A stretch of DNA of 64,000 nucleotides from Nibribacter koreensis. GTDB taxonomy: Bacteria > Bacteroidota > Bacteroidia > Cytophagales > Hymenobacteraceae. Location of the stretch: the NCBI RefSeq assembly GCF_039541795.1, contig NZ_BAABGX010000003.1, positions 434,001-498,000 on the forward strand. Reading direction: 5' to 3'. Shown here one piece after another: positions 1 through 8,812 of this stretch; positions within the stretch are counted from its first letter, which is position 1; the number at the start of each line of letters is the position of its first letter. The notes beneath the pieces were generated by a model. It did no database searches. It was not told where the DNA came from and saw nothing but the letters and a program-made list of their open reading frames with translations. A program made the translations under genes and the position numbers.

Positions 1-723
1 CCAACCGCCTTCGGTCCAGTCTGTGGCAGAAAGGCGCACCAGCAAAGGATATTCTTCTGGCCAGACAGAGCGCACAGCCTGGGTAATCTCTAGCAGCAGC
101 CTGATTCTGTTCTCAAAGGAGCCGCCGTACTGGTCGGTGCGGTGGTTGCTGAGCGGCGACAGGAATTCATGCAAAAGATAGCCGTGCGCGCCATGCAGTT
201 CAATCACTTTGAAACCCGCCGTGAACGCCCGTTGTGCCGCTGCCTTAAAATCTGTGACAACCTTCTCAATGCCGGCTTGGTCCAGGGCCAGCGGCGCTGG
301 CTCTTCTGCTAGAAAGGGAATAGCACTGGGTGCTACCGTCTGCCAACCGTTCTCTTCCTGGGGCAGAATAGGGGTTCCGCCTTTCCAGGGAGATTGGTGG
401 CTGGCCTTGCGGCCCGCGTGCGCTAGTTGAATGCCGGCTACAGAACCTTGACTGTGCAGAAAAGAGACAATGAGCTGTAAGAATGGGATATGCTCGTCTT
501 TCCAAAGGCCCAAATCATCGGGTGTAATCCTCCCTTCTGGTGAGACGGCGGTGGCTTCAAGGATAATGAGTCCGGCGCCGCCTACGGCTCTCGCTCCTAA
601 ATGCACCAGGTGCCAGTCATTGGCAAACCCGTCCTCTGAAGAATATTGGCACATGGGAGAGATGGCGATTCGGTTTTTAAGCTGGATGCCTCTGAGCTGG
701 AGTGGTGTGAATAAGGATGCCAT
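1..723 (-). CDS. NADH:flavin oxidoreductase / Old Yellow Enzyme family (YqjM-like), C-terminus outside window
   Basis: FMN-dependent ene-reductase, probably cytosolic, reducing activated C=C bonds with NAD(P)H. The reverse strand is open from ATG at 723 to the window edge (241 codons). The N-terminus MASLFTPLQLRGIQLKNRI is typical of the family, followed by SPMCQYS, the QLAHAGRKAS segment (active-site His region) and HGAHGYLLHEFLSP, with NHRTDQYGG just after. These motifs fit the YqjM/NamA branch. The last ~100 residues of the barrel lie beyond base 1. It is separated from prfH by about 230 bp that include a terminator for the prfH transcript, so it is not part of that operon. The physiological substrate cannot be read from sequence. 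Confidence 0.9.
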   Translation of the reverse strand, partial: MASLFTPLQLRGIQLKNRIAISPMCQYSSEDGFANDWHLVHLGARAVGGAGLIILEATAVSPEGRITPDDLGLWKDEHIPFLQLIVSFLHSQGSVAGIQLAHAGRKASHQSPWKGGTPILPQEENGWQTVAPSAIPFLAEEPAPLALDQAGIEKVVTDFKAAAQRAFTAGFKVIELHGAHGYLLHEFLSPLSNHRTDQYGGSFENRIRLLLEITQAVRSVWPEEYPLLVRLSATDWTEGGW

Positions 724-913
724 AAAATATAGATTGATAGCTGGTATGTCTAACCTTAAAGACTACTTAAAGTTATGCAAGAAAATAACACACCCACCCA
801 GAAGGCTGACGTGTTGTAGATTTCTGTAATGTTTACGTGAGACTTACAGAATGCAATACTGCCTATATCTACTTTGGAGTTAAACTTCTTGCGCGCAAGA
901 GTTAAGAATGAAA

Positions 914-942
914 AGTGCGCAGGCAATCTCTGCCTGCGCACT
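914..942 (-). terminator. Intrinsic terminator of the rtcB-prfH operon
   Basis: Inverted repeat with 12-bp arms (AGTGCGCAGGCA and its complement) around a 5-nt loop. On the minus strand it is followed by TTTTC and lies 14 bp after the prfH stop codon. Confidence 0.8.
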
Positions 943-956
943 GGTGGATAGAAGGT

Positions 957-1571
957 TTACAGTCTACCCGTGAAGGTTTTAACGGCGTTGCCCCGGCTTA
1001 GCTCATGGTGCTGTTGCCATTGGTCTTTGGCAGTCTGCGCGGCCTGCTGTAATTGCCAGAGGTGTAACTTCTCCTGCAAACGTTCCCGGGCTTCGGCCTT
1101 GTTCTGGTGTTGTGACCGTCTTTCTGAGGCCACCACCATCACGCCAGAGGGAATGTGCCGGGCCCGCACCGCCGACTCTGTTTTATTTACGTGCTGTCCG
1201 CCGGGGCCAGAGGCCCGCATGCTCTCATACGCTATATCCTGCTCCCGCCACTGGAATTGACCAGCCACTTCTACTGCCTGAACACCTACAAACCAGTTTT
1301 TACGTTTGTGGTACTTCCGGAAGGGGCTGGGGGCAATCCATTGAATGGTGCCTTGCCAATTCTTTAAAAATGCCGCCGTTCCCTTACCCTTTACTAAAAC
1401 CAACGCTGATAGAAACGTGTGCGGCAAGTGACTGGGCACGGTTTCAATGACCTTGGTTTCTAACTTGTGGGCACGGGCGTCTTGTAGAAGTTCGTCCAGC
1501 ACCCGGGCTACTACACGGGCACACTCCTCAGGCCCTCGGCCCGATGTGAGTTGAATTAGTTGTTCCTGCAT
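957..1571 (-). CDS. prfH: Peptide chain release factor H-like protein
   Basis: Class-I release-factor paralogue of 204 aa, shorter than RF1/RF2 because it lacks their N-terminal and codon-reading regions. The catalytic loop GPGGQHVNK is visible at about residues 122-130 and carries the GGQ that triggers peptidyl-tRNA hydrolysis; a basic tail with SQHQNKAEA follows. Family knowledge: PrfH is nearly always encoded beside RtcB and has been reported to release peptides from ribosomes damaged in the 16S decoding centre so that RtcB can reseal the RNA. Here rtcB is upstream, 8 bp away, in the same orientation, so co-expression is very likely. Assignment as PrfH rather than ArfB rests on length and this neighbour. 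Confidence 0.9.
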   Translation of the reverse strand: MQEQLIQLTSGRGPEECARVVARVLDELLQDARAHKLETKVIETVPSHLPHTFLSALVLVKGKGTAAFLKNWQGTIQWIAPSPFRKYHKRKNWFVGVQAVEVAGQFQWREQDIAYESMRASGPGGQHVNKTESAVRARHIPSGVMVVASERRSQHQNKAEARERLQEKLHLWQLQQAAQTAKDQWQQHHELSRGNAVKTFTGRL

Positions 1572-1579
1572 AGGTCTGG

Positions 1580-2986
1580 CTATTCTTTGTGCATGCGTAC
1601 TACCTTGGGCAGAAACCTGCCTTGAATGTCTACCAGTTGGTGCTGAGCCTGCATGACCGTTTCAATGTCTTTGTAGGCCAGCGTATGCTCTTCTGTGGAT
1701 CCGCCAATCAAGGTCACGCCCGCTCCCGAAAGCCGCTTCTTTAAATCAGACATGGTAAAGCTTTCCTTGGCGCGGCCCCTTGACAACCTGCGGCCTGCCC
1801 CATGAGAGGCTGAATACAAGGCATCTGCCACCCCTTTTCCGGTTACCAGATAACCGGCGGTGGTCATGCTACCCGGAATAATGCCCAGCTCACCCGCATG
1901 GGCGGGCGTGGCTCCTTTTCTATGAATCACCACCTCCTGCCCATTGGGTAAACAGTCTTTCCAGGCGAAATTGTGGTGATTCTCTACATGGGCCACTGGT
2001 TTCACTCCAAGGGCTTTGGCCAGGTTCAGGTGAATACGGTCGTGGCAGGCTTGCGCGTACAGGCCGGCCAGTTGCATGCTCAGCCAGTATTCCTGTCCGG
2101 CCTCGCTGTCCAGAGAGAGCCACGCCAAGGACTTCGCCTCGCGGGGCAGTTTGCACCGGTCCATGGCCAGTTGCGTGTAGTGTTTGGCTACAGCGGCTCC
2201 TAGTCCCCTTGATCCTGAATGCGACAACAGCGCCAGATACGTACCAGCGGGTAATCCCAGAGAATTGTATTCCAGTAAATCCAGCGCTCCGAATTCTACG
2301 AAATGGTTGCCCGTACCTGAGGAACCCAGCTGTTTCACAGCCTTGCCATGCAGTTTTCTAAGCAGCTCTGTACCTTGGAACATAGGATCATCCAGCACTT
2401 CATGCTCCTGGTTTAACTCCAGTCCTCCCTCAATCCCGAAATGGGTGAATTCCTTCAGGGCTTTCTTGAGTTGGAAGGTATGCGTGTCAAGAAATTTGCC
2501 CGGCACCTCAAAGATGGACAAAGCCATTCGGCAGCCTATGTCCAGACCCACGGCGTAAGGAATAACCGCATTGTCTGCGGCCAACACGCCACCAATGGGT
2601 AGGCCAAACCCTGCGTGGGCGTCTGGCATGAGGGCACCTTGTACCGCAATAGGTAGGCGCATGGCCAATTCCATTTGCTTTTTGGCGCTCACCTCTATCT
2701 GCTGGGCACCATAAATTTTCACCGGGCCGCTTTCTTCCTTTAACTCATACACCTGAAAAGATGACGCAGTAACTGGAGGCGCCAGTTTTAAGGCCAACGG
2801 TGCCAGGGTTTGGTGTTGCAAATAATGCTCTGGCTGCTGTAACACGTCGTGCAACAGTTCCAGCACTTCTTCTTTGGGTACGTGTTTGAAATGACGCGCC
2901 GCCAGGTTCATGGCCAGGCCGCGGGCCACGTCAGAGCGATACCCTATTTTACTTAAGTCTTTCGACTTGATTGATTGTTTGCCCAT
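1580..2986 (-). CDS. rtcB: RtcB family RNA ligase (RtcB2-type, paired with prfH)
   Basis: GTP- and Mn-dependent 3'-phosphate/5'-OH RNA ligase of 468 aa. Visible motifs: the metal-binding Cys in DIGCRMA (~148), GTGNHFVEFG, HSGSRG, ENHHNFAW, HRKGATPA, the PGSMTT loop, and SHGAGR (~392), whose His is the site of guanylylation in studied RtcBs. All recognised catalytic residues appear intact. It is the first gene of a two-gene operon with prfH, which points to repair of cleaved rRNA or tRNA rather than general tRNA splicing. The start is the only ATG in good register with the family N-terminus. The upstream ~790 bp has no gene and must hold the promoter, but I see no convincing -33/-7 pair. Confidence 0.93.
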   Translation of the reverse strand: MGKQSIKSKDLSKIGYRSDVARGLAMNLAARHFKHVPKEEVLELLHDVLQQPEHYLQHQTLAPLALKLAPPVTASSFQVYELKEESGPVKIYGAQQIEVSAKKQMELAMRLPIAVQGALMPDAHAGFGLPIGGVLAADNAVIPYAVGLDIGCRMALSIFEVPGKFLDTHTFQLKKALKEFTHFGIEGGLELNQEHEVLDDPMFQGTELLRKLHGKAVKQLGSSGTGNHFVEFGALDLLEYNSLGLPAGTYLALLSHSGSRGLGAAVAKHYTQLAMDRCKLPREAKSLAWLSLDSEAGQEYWLSMQLAGLYAQACHDRIHLNLAKALGVKPVAHVENHHNFAWKDCLPNGQEVVIHRKGATPAHAGELGIIPGSMTTAGYLVTGKGVADALYSASHGAGRRLSRGRAKESFTMSDLKKRLSGAGVTLIGGSTEEHTLAYKDIETVMQAQHQLVDIQGRFLPKVVRMHKE

Positions 2987-3172
2987 GGGCTATATTCTAT
3001 TCTTTTGTTCATGAAACTATGTGAAGAGGCAGCTCCCAAAGAGCTACCCCAAAAAGACTGGCTTCTTTCTGAAATATTGCCAGATGACTGTAGGCTGAAG
3101 ACCAACATATGCTTAGAAATTTAAAGGTGTAACAAGAGTCTGGGCTGGCTTTGTAAAAAAAGCTAGGCAAGC

Positions 3173-3210
3173 CGATTTTGGCTTATTTTGCCAGAAATAG
3201 GTCAAAAACG
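3173..3210. repeat. P38 palindrome, copy 1
   Basis: 38 bp, centre CCAG, degenerate arms (CGATTTTGG against TCAAAAACG). Lies ~190 bp upstream of rtcB with no stop codon nearby. Confidence 0.8.
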
Positions 3211-3688
3211 CGGGTAGCAGAAGACGTAACAAACGTCTCAGCTGTTGGAAGAAAATAACGGTGTAGTGGAGAAGGATTCTACAGATGCAAGTGAAAACCC
3301 GAGAGGAGCTTTATGGCGTTGCACAGAAGAATCTGCCCATAGCGTGCGCATGGCACGTCAAAGGAATGCTTTGCTTAAGAGAACAAATAACGAACCTACA
3401 AGGGAGGAACAACCTGGCCGCTAGACCAAGGTGCAACTACTTAGCTACCTAAAAAGAATAGGAGGTTGTCTTTGCTGTGCTTAAGCAAAAAGCAGAATGG
3501 GCGATATGTTGTGAACCTCTAGCATGGGTTGGATCTCCTGCGTTAAAATGAAACATGAGGAGCAATAGATGGGGCAAAGCTATAGGCTTTTTCTGGACTT
3601 GGCAAGAAAATGTTACAACTCAGCGGGAAATAATTAAAACGAATAAGGCTTGATATTTTTTAAGCCGTTTTAGATGGAGCTACATAAA

Positions 3689-3736
3689 GAACCCGTTTTT
3701 GGGCTGTTTTCCAGAAAACAGCCCAAAAACGGGTTC
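3689..3736. repeat. P38 palindrome, copy 2 (arms extended)
   Basis: The core runs 3694-3731 with centre CCAG. Perfect 17-bp arms are lengthened by five more pairs (GAACC/GGTTC) outside the core. Sits about 40 bp past the MaoC-like stop codon. Confidence 0.9.
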
Positions 3737-3773
3737 GCAAAAATCTTGTGTCTTACGTCTAATATCTAGCGTC

Positions 3774-4238
3774 CTAGTTAAAATGGTACAGGAAGGTAAT
3801 AACACCCGTAAAGGCGGGTTTTTTGCTGTCTTCAATCTCCATGGTTACTTCTAAACGGGCTTTGATGACGCCGCGCAGGTTCACGGCAGAAAGCAACTTC
3901 ACGCGCAGACGCACGGCACTGTCTACCAATACGGCCTGGTTAAACCGAAGGCTTTCAATTTCATAGTTCACCTGCATCTTCAGGTTCTGTATCTCAATGA
4001 TCTGCCCCCACAGGTACGGCAACAAAGAGACAGTCAGGTAGCCGTGCGCGATGGTGCTTTTGAACGGCGACTCGGTTTGGGCGCGCTCGGCGTCCAGGTG
4101 AATCCATTGGTAATCTAAGGTAGCCTCGGCAAATTTCTGGATCTGCTCCTGCGTGATGGTATGGTACTCAGAGACGCCTATTTCCTGGCCTTCGTACTGC
4201 TGTAATTTCTCAAAGCTGTCAATGGTAAGTTTGCTCAT
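3774..4238 (-). CDS. MaoC-like (R)-specific enoyl-CoA hydratase
   Basis: Hot-dog fold hydratase of 154 aa, the usual length for single-domain MaoC/NodN-like proteins. The hydratase motif reads DYQWIHLDAERA (~45-56): the catalytic Asp and His are kept, although the common DxNPxH form is changed to DYQWIH. It is followed by the conserved AHGYLTVSLLP turn (~66-76). Likely reaction: hydration of trans-2-enoyl-CoA to (R)-3-hydroxyacyl-CoA, linked to beta-oxidation or fatty acid metabolism. The substrate is not inferable. Single-gene unit: P38 copies lie on both sides and the neighbours are unrelated envelope genes. Confidence 0.88.
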   Translation of the reverse strand: MSKLTIDSFEKLQQYEGQEIGVSEYHTITQEQIQKFAEATLDYQWIHLDAERAQTESPFKSTIAHGYLTVSLLPYLWGQIIEIQNLKMQVNYEIESLRFNQAVLVDSAVRLRVKLLSAVNLRGVIKARLEVTMEIEDSKKPAFTGVITFLYHFN

Positions 4239-4327
4239 GTGGTAAAGGTTTCTCCTGTTAGAAAGGAGGCTTGGTTTGTGGTTGTTTGGTATTGGGCTGC
4301 CTTTAAATATGGAACGTAGGCGGACGT

Positions 4328-4365
4328 CGTTTTTGGCCTGTTCTCCAGAAATCGGCCCGAAAACG
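4328..4365. repeat. P38 palindrome, copy 3
   Basis: 38 bp, centre CCAG, several mismatches in the inner arm. Lies 42 bp past the stop codon of the OmpA lipoprotein gene. Confidence 0.8.
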
Positions 4366-4407
4366 GAGGCTAATAAGCGTTCCGTCCTCGGGCCGAAAGT
4401 AAGAAGA

Positions 4408-5403
4408 TTAATTCACTTCCAGAATCTTAAAGAGTTCGTCCAGCTTTGGCGTGAGGATAATCTCAGTACGGCGGTTTTTCTGGCGGGCGTCTGCGGTTTT
4501 GGCGGCGTCTAGCGGCACGTTGCTGGCGCGGCCAGATGGCGTAATTTTAGTACCCTCTAAACCAGCGGTGGTCAAGATGCGGGTAATCTCAGTGGCACGC
4601 AGTACGCTCAGATCCCAGTTGTCCTGCATACCCACGGTGCCTTTAGAAACGGGCACATCGTCTGTATGGCCTTCTACTACCACGTTCACGTCGTTCTGGT
4701 CTTTTAGAGCGGCAGCCAGTTTGCGCAGGGCATCCTGGCCTTTGGCGTCTACTTTTGTGCTACCAGATTTGAACAAGAGTTGCTCAGAAAGCGATACGTA
4801 GACTTTGCCGTTCTGCACGTTCACCGTCAAATCTTTGCTGTTAAAGCCCAGCAAGGCGTTGCTCACTTTGGTTTTAAGAGCGTTCACCGCTTTGTCTTTC
4901 TCAGAGAGAATGCGCTCCAGTTCGTTCAGGCGCTCTTCGCGTGATTTCAAGTCCGTACTGAGTTGGTCCACTTGTGAGCGGTTTTTAGCCAGGGCGTCGT
5001 TTAGTTTCTTCAGTTCCTCTTCGCGGCGGTTTAGGTCTTTAGAAAGCTTGGAGGACTCCAGCGCGCTGTTGGCCATGAGCTTGTCATGGTTCTTCATGAG
5101 CTTGTCATAGCTGTTGCTCATATCTGCGTACAGGGCCTGGGTTTTGCGCAGAACGTTGCCTAGTTGGGTGGTGTCTGAGGCCAGTTGCTGGCGATAGTTG
5201 GTGAGGTCTGCTACCTGCTTGTTCAAGTCTGAGCGCTCAGTGGTAATGGTGGCCAGAGAGGTTTCGCAGTCGGCTTTCTCGCGTTCCAGGTTTACTTTCT
5301 GGGCCAGCAGGGCGTTATATTTTTTGGTGGTGGTGCAGGAACCCAACAGGCACGTACCTAACAGGGCTACACCGGCATAGCGTAGTAGAGGCTTTTTAAT
5401 CAT
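4408..5403 (-). CDS. OmpA-family lipoprotein with long coiled coil
   Basis: 331 aa. Lipoprotein signal with lipobox LLGSC (Cys ~23), then a heptad-rich coiled coil (~30-180), then an OmpA_C peptidoglycan-binding domain (~195-325) with VEGHTDDVPVS, the SVLRATEITRIL helix and the QKNRRTEI signature whose Arg binds diaminopimelate in the family. Likely tethers the outer membrane to peptidoglycan as a Pal/YiaD-type protein. The next gene upstream encodes a shorter paralogue with nearly the same OmpA domain, so the pair is probably a local duplication. A complete TTG-N19-TATCTTTG promoter lies just upstream. Confidence 0.9.
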   Translation of the reverse strand: MIKKPLLRYAGVALLGTCLLGSCTTTKKYNALLAQKVNLEREKADCETSLATITTERSDLNKQVADLTNYRQQLASDTTQLGNVLRKTQALYADMSNSYDKLMKNHDKLMANSALESSKLSKDLNRREEELKKLNDALAKNRSQVDQLSTDLKSREERLNELERILSEKDKAVNALKTKVSNALLGFNSKDLTVNVQNGKVYVSLSEQLLFKSGSTKVDAKGQDALRKLAAALKDQNDVNVVVEGHTDDVPVSKGTVGMQDNWDLSVLRATEITRILTTAGLEGTKITPSGRASNVPLDAAKTADARQKNRRTEIILTPKLDELFKILEVN

Positions 5404-5443
5404 GACAAAGTACTAAAAATTGAAAAGGGTTAGGGCAGAATTA

Positions 5444-5473
5444 CAAAGATAAAAACCTTGGGCGCGTGACCAA
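5444..5473 (-). promoter_or_regulatory. Bacteroidota sigma-A type promoter for the OmpA lipoprotein
   Basis: On the minus strand TTG (5473-5471), 19-nt spacer, TATCTTTG (5451-5444). This matches the -33 TTG / -7 TAnnTTTG consensus and lies ~40 bp before the ATG at 5403. Confidence 0.7.
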
Positions 5474-5482
5474 GTCTAAATT

Positions 5483-5520
5483 CGTTTTCGGGCTGTTTTC
5501 TCAGAAACAGGCCAAAAACG
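5483..5520. repeat. P38 palindrome, copy 4
   Basis: 38 bp, arms CGTTTTCGGGCTG against CAGGCCAAAAACG. It abuts the hairpin at 5521-5552, so on the minus strand its CGTTTTTGG follows that hairpin directly. Confidence 0.88.
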
Positions 5521-5552
5521 GAACAGCCGTGACCTGTAGGCCGCGGCTGTTC
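5521..5552 (-). terminator. Terminator hairpin of the upstream OmpA paralogue, sharing T-run with P38
   Basis: 9-bp arms GAACAGCCG/CGGCTGTTC. On the minus strand it is followed at once by CGTTTTTGG from P38 copy 4. Lies 43 bp past the stop codon of the 5595-6305 gene. Confidence 0.7.
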
Positions 5553-5594
5553 CTGGCCGATTAGGATAACCGGCATATGTTGTTTTAAGCAGCC

Positions 5595-6305
5595 TTAGTC
5601 GTTTTGCAACAGGTTCAGGATTTTCTCAAAGTTAGGGGCCAGGATGATCTCTGTGCGGCGGTTGCTTTGACGAGCCTCTGGGGTGCGGGTCATGGCTAAT
5701 GGCGTATACTGTCCGCGGCCGGCCGGCACAATCATCTGCGGGGCCACACCGTTGTTAATCAAGAGACGCGTCACCTCCGTGGCACGCAGTACGCTCAAGT
5801 CCCAGTTGTCTTTGTAGGTGACGTTGGCAGAGGCCACGGCTACGTCATCGGTGTGGCCTTCCACTACTATCTCGGTGTCACGCTGGCCTTTGATGGCGTT
5901 AGCCAGTTTGCCCAGGGCGTTTTGTCCGTTGGGGTTCACCTTGGTGCTACCGGTGGCAAACAACAATTTCTCAGGCATGGTCACGTACACCTTGCCGTCC
6001 CGCACGTTCACGGTCAAGCCCTGCTCTTTAAAGCCAGACAATGCTTCATTGACAGAGGCGCGAAGCTCATTTAGTATCTTTTCTTTTTGGGCAATCTGCT
6101 GTTGGTATTGAGCCAGCTTGGCGTCGCGGTCACGTACGCTGGCATTGGCTTCTTCCAGACTACGCTGCGCAGCGGCTTTCTCTTGCTCAAGCGCGTTTTT
6201 ACTTGCTTCCAGTTCTTTATATTTCTTGGTAGAAACGCAAGAACCCAGTGAGGCGACAGCCAATAAAACAGCGAGGGAAGAGGCGGCGAAACGTGTTCTT
6301 TTCAT
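5595..6305 (-). CDS. OmpA-family lipoprotein (shorter paralogue)
   Basis: 236 aa from ATG at 6305. A longer in-frame reading to 6383 is rejected because MKRTRFAASSLAVLLAVASL is a clear signal peptide with lipobox LGSC. A short coiled coil (~30-85) precedes an OmpA_C domain (~100-230) with VEGHTDDVAVA, the SVLRATEVTRLL helix and QSNRRTEI. Same role as its downstream paralogue: outer-membrane to peptidoglycan anchor in the periplasm. The two share the lipid-anchor tail CxSTKKYKxL-like sequence and most of the OmpA domain, but differ in coiled-coil length. Separated by ~190 bp with a terminator, so they are transcribed separately. Confidence 0.9.
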   Translation of the reverse strand: MKRTRFAASSLAVLLAVASLGSCVSTKKYKELEASKNALEQEKAAAQRSLEEANASVRDRDAKLAQYQQQIAQKEKILNELRASVNEALSGFKEQGLTVNVRDGKVYVTMPEKLLFATGSTKVNPNGQNALGKLANAIKGQRDTEIVVEGHTDDVAVASANVTYKDNWDLSVLRATEVTRLLINNGVAPQMIVPAGRGQYTPLAMTRTPEARQSNRRTEIILAPNFEKILNLLQND

Positions 6306-6610
6306 AGGGTTAAGTTTAGTGATGGATGATGAAAGTATTATTGGTGGGCTATACGCAAGAAGGTGTCTCTGGTATAAAACCACTCCTTAGGTAACGCCCC
6401 AGCTAAATTCTTCATTGCCTTGTACGGTCTAAATTATGTGAAGTAGAGGTGTAAGTGGTTTTAAATCAATTGGATGGGTGATGAATAAAAATCCAGGAGT
6501 TGCATTTCAACTGAATGGCAAAGATTGTCGTAAGATTTTCTTGCTATCCTTATCCAAGGCAGACTAGGATTTTTGATAGTGCCTTTCATTTGGTTTAATG
6601 ACGTGAATCT

Positions 6611-7669
6611 ATGAGCGTACAAACGGTTACTTCTCTCTTAGGCGCAGACGCCGAAACTTTATTAAACTACCAGGCCACCGCCATCCCGAAGGAGATGCTT
6701 CACCTGCCGGGGCCAGACTTTATTGAGCGGGTATTTGTCAACTCCAACCGCTCGCCGCAGGTGTTGCGCAATTTGGGGCAGCTTTTTAACCACGGGCGCC
6801 TGGCGGGTAGCGGCTACGTCTCCATTCTGCCCGTAGACCAGGGGATTGAGCATACCGCCGGAGCTTCGTTCGCGCCCAATCCCATTTACTTTGACCCAGA
6901 GAACATCATTAGACTGGCCATAGAAGGCGGATGCAATGCCGTGGCTACTACGTTTGGCAATTTGGCCATGCTCAGCAGAAAGTACGCGCATAAGATTCCG
7001 TTTGTGGTTAAGATCAATCATAATGAGCTGCTCACCTATCCTAATAAGTTTGACCAGATCATGTTTGGGTCTGTAGAGGAGGCCTGGAACCTGGGTGCGG
7101 CGGCGGTGGGCGCTACCATCTACTTCGGGTCTGAGGAGTCCAGTAGACAGATTATTGAGGTAGCCGAGGCCTTTGAGCAGGCGCACCAACTGGGCATGGC
7201 CACCATTCTCTGGTGCTACGCCCGCAACAACGCCTTCAAGAAAGACGGTACAGATTACCACGTCTCTGCAGATATTACGGGCCAGGCCAACCATCTGGGC
7301 GTCACCCTCCAGGCAGACATCATCAAGCAGAAGCTACCAGAAAACAACGGCGGGTTTATGGCCATCAACTTTGCCAAGAGCCACGCCAAAATGTACTCAG
7401 ACCTCACCACAGACCATCCCATTGACCTGGCGCGCTACCAGGTGGCCAACTGCTACATGGGTCGGGCGGGTTTGATCAACTCGGGTGGCGAGTCTAAAGG
7501 CGAATCTGACCTGGCAGACGCGGTGCGCACAGCCGTCATCAACAAGCGCGCCGGCGGCATGGGATTGATCTCGGGCAGAAAAGCGTTCCAGAAAGACATG
7601 AAAGCGGGCGTGGCCTTGTTGAATGCCATCCAAGACGTATATCTGGCACAGGACATCAGCATTGCCTAA
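6611..7669 (+). CDS. fbaB: Class I fructose-bisphosphate aldolase (FbaB/DhnA type)
   Basis: 352 aa cytosolic aldolase that interconverts fructose-1,6-bisphosphate with glyceraldehyde-3-phosphate and DHAP through a Schiff base. Motifs: LPVDQGIEH (~75-83), PFVVKINHNELLTYPN (~134-149), the ATILWCYARNN segment, and INFAKSHAKMYSD. The Schiff-base Lys cannot be fixed without a structural alignment. Length fits the archaeal-type class I family common in Bacteroidota. Single-gene unit with a hairpin terminator ~25 bp past the stop and accD next in the same direction. The 300 bp upstream has no other gene. Confidence 0.92.
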   Translation: MSVQTVTSLLGADAETLLNYQATAIPKEMLHLPGPDFIERVFVNSNRSPQVLRNLGQLFNHGRLAGSGYVSILPVDQGIEHTAGASFAPNPIYFDPENIIRLAIEGGCNAVATTFGNLAMLSRKYAHKIPFVVKINHNELLTYPNKFDQIMFGSVEEAWNLGAAAVGATIYFGSEESSRQIIEVAEAFEQAHQLGMATILWCYARNNAFKKDGTDYHVSADITGQANHLGVTLQADIIKQKLPENNGGFMAINFAKSHAKMYSDLTTDHPIDLARYQVANCYMGRAGLINSGGESKGESDLADAVRTAVINKRAGGMGLISGRKAFQKDMKAGVALLNAIQDVYLAQDISIA

Positions 7670-7690
7670 CGTTTAATCATTTACAAATAA

Positions 7691-7742
7691 AAGGTAGCGT
7701 GTATTCTATCGCATCAGAGTAGGGCGCTACCGTTTCTTTTTT
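7691..7742 (+). terminator. Terminator after fbaB
   Basis: Stem GGTAGCG/CGCTACC (7693-7699 with 7725-7731) with a large loop, followed by a TTTCTTTTTT tract. Confidence 0.65.
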
Positions 7743-7749
7743 ATCTTTG
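7742..7749 (+). promoter_or_regulatory. Putative -7 element of accD
   Basis: TATCTTTG matches TAnnTTTG about 90 bp before the accD ATG. No TTG is seen at the expected -33 position, so confidence is limited. Confidence 0.45.
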
Positions 7750-7841
7750 CAAGCTTTAGAAATTCCAAGGGCATGTTAATTCATGCTCTTTTGAATATAG
7801 GCCCAAAGCTTCACTGTTGAAAAGAACCTTACAAATACACT

Positions 7842-8735
7842 ATGTCTTGGTTTAGAAGAGTAGAAAAAGGCATCGTTACCCCAACGGAGCAAAAGAAGGA
7901 AACCCCAGACGGGTTGTGGCACAAGTGCCCTGAGTGCAAGGCGGTTGCCAGCAAGGCAGAGCATAGACAAAACCTCTATACCTGCCCTAAGTGTGACCAC
8001 CATGACCGTGTCAACTCACAAGAGTATTTTGAGATCCTGTTTGATGACAACGCGTTCACAGAGCTGGATGAGAACATGAGCTCAGGAGACCCTTTGCACT
8101 TTGTGGACACCAAGCCGTATCCAGATCGCATCAAGGCCACCCAGCGCAAGACCAACCTAAAGGACGCCGTGCGCACCGCCCATGGCAAGGCCAACGGCCT
8201 GGACCTGGTAGTGGCCTGTATGGACTTCAACTTTATTGGGGGCTCCATGGGCTCTGTGGTAGGGGAGAAAATCTCCAGAGCCATAGACTACAGCCGCCAG
8301 CACAACATCCCGTTCATGATGATCTCCAAGTCTGGCGGCGCGCGTATGATGGAGGCTGGTTTCTCCCTCATGCAAATGGCCAAGACGTCTGCCAAGCTAG
8401 CCCTTCTGTCTGAAGCCAAGATCCCGTACATCTCTTTATTGACAGACCCAACCACCGGTGGTGTGACGGCCTCTTATGCCATGCTGGGCGACTTTAACAT
8501 CTCTGAGCCGGGTGCGTTGATTGGCTTTGCCGGACCACGCGTGATCAAAGAGACAATTGGCAAGGACCTGCCCAAAGGCTTCCAAAGCGCTGAGTTTGTC
8601 CTGGAGCACGGCTTCCTTGATTTCATTGTGCACCGCAAGCAACTAAAAGACCGCGTGGCACAGCTTATTGCCATGTTGGCACCTGCAGACAAGGCGGTAA
8701 AGGAAAAATCTACCAAGAAATCTGCCTCTAAATAA
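7842..8735 (+). CDS. accD: Acetyl-CoA carboxylase carboxyltransferase subunit beta
   Basis: 297 aa. Transfers carboxyl from carboxybiotin to acetyl-CoA with AccA, giving malonyl-CoA for fatty acid synthesis. The N-terminal four-Cys zinc ribbon is present (KCPECK at ~29-34 and CPKC at ~48-51), followed by a crotonase-like core with MDFNFIGGSMGSVVGEK (~127-143), SKSGGARMMEAG (~162-173) and DPTTGGVTASYA (~205-216), which form the CoA-binding oxyanion holes. A Lys/Ser-rich tail ends the protein. Monocistronic here: a terminator precedes it and a very strong hairpin follows. accA is not in the window. Confidence 0.96.
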   Translation: MSWFRRVEKGIVTPTEQKKETPDGLWHKCPECKAVASKAEHRQNLYTCPKCDHHDRVNSQEYFEILFDDNAFTELDENMSSGDPLHFVDTKPYPDRIKATQRKTNLKDAVRTAHGKANGLDLVVACMDFNFIGGSMGSVVGEKISRAIDYSRQHNIPFMMISKSGGARMMEAGFSLMQMAKTSAKLALLSEAKIPYISLLTDPTTGGVTASYAMLGDFNISEPGALIGFAGPRVIKETIGKDLPKGFQSAEFVLEHGFLDFIVHRKQLKDRVAQLIAMLAPADKAVKEKSTKKSASK

Positions 8736-8750
8736 GCTCATATTCAAATA

Positions 8751-8812
8751 CAAAAGCACCGGGGCCCGTTTAATACCATTAGACGGGCCCCGGTGCTTTT
8801 GTATTTTACTAA
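8751..8812 (+). terminator. Strong terminator after accD
   Basis: Perfect 19-bp inverted repeat (arms 8751-8769 and 8783-8801, core GCACCGGGGCCCG) around a 13-nt loop, followed by GTATTTTACT. Confidence 0.85.

Larger units (their letters stand above)
2987..3773. other. Gene-free stretch upstream of rtcB
   Basis: No open frame with coding character on either strand. It contains two P38 palindromes (listed separately) and should hold the rtcB-prfH promoter at its left end. Nothing else is recognisable. Confidence 0.6.
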
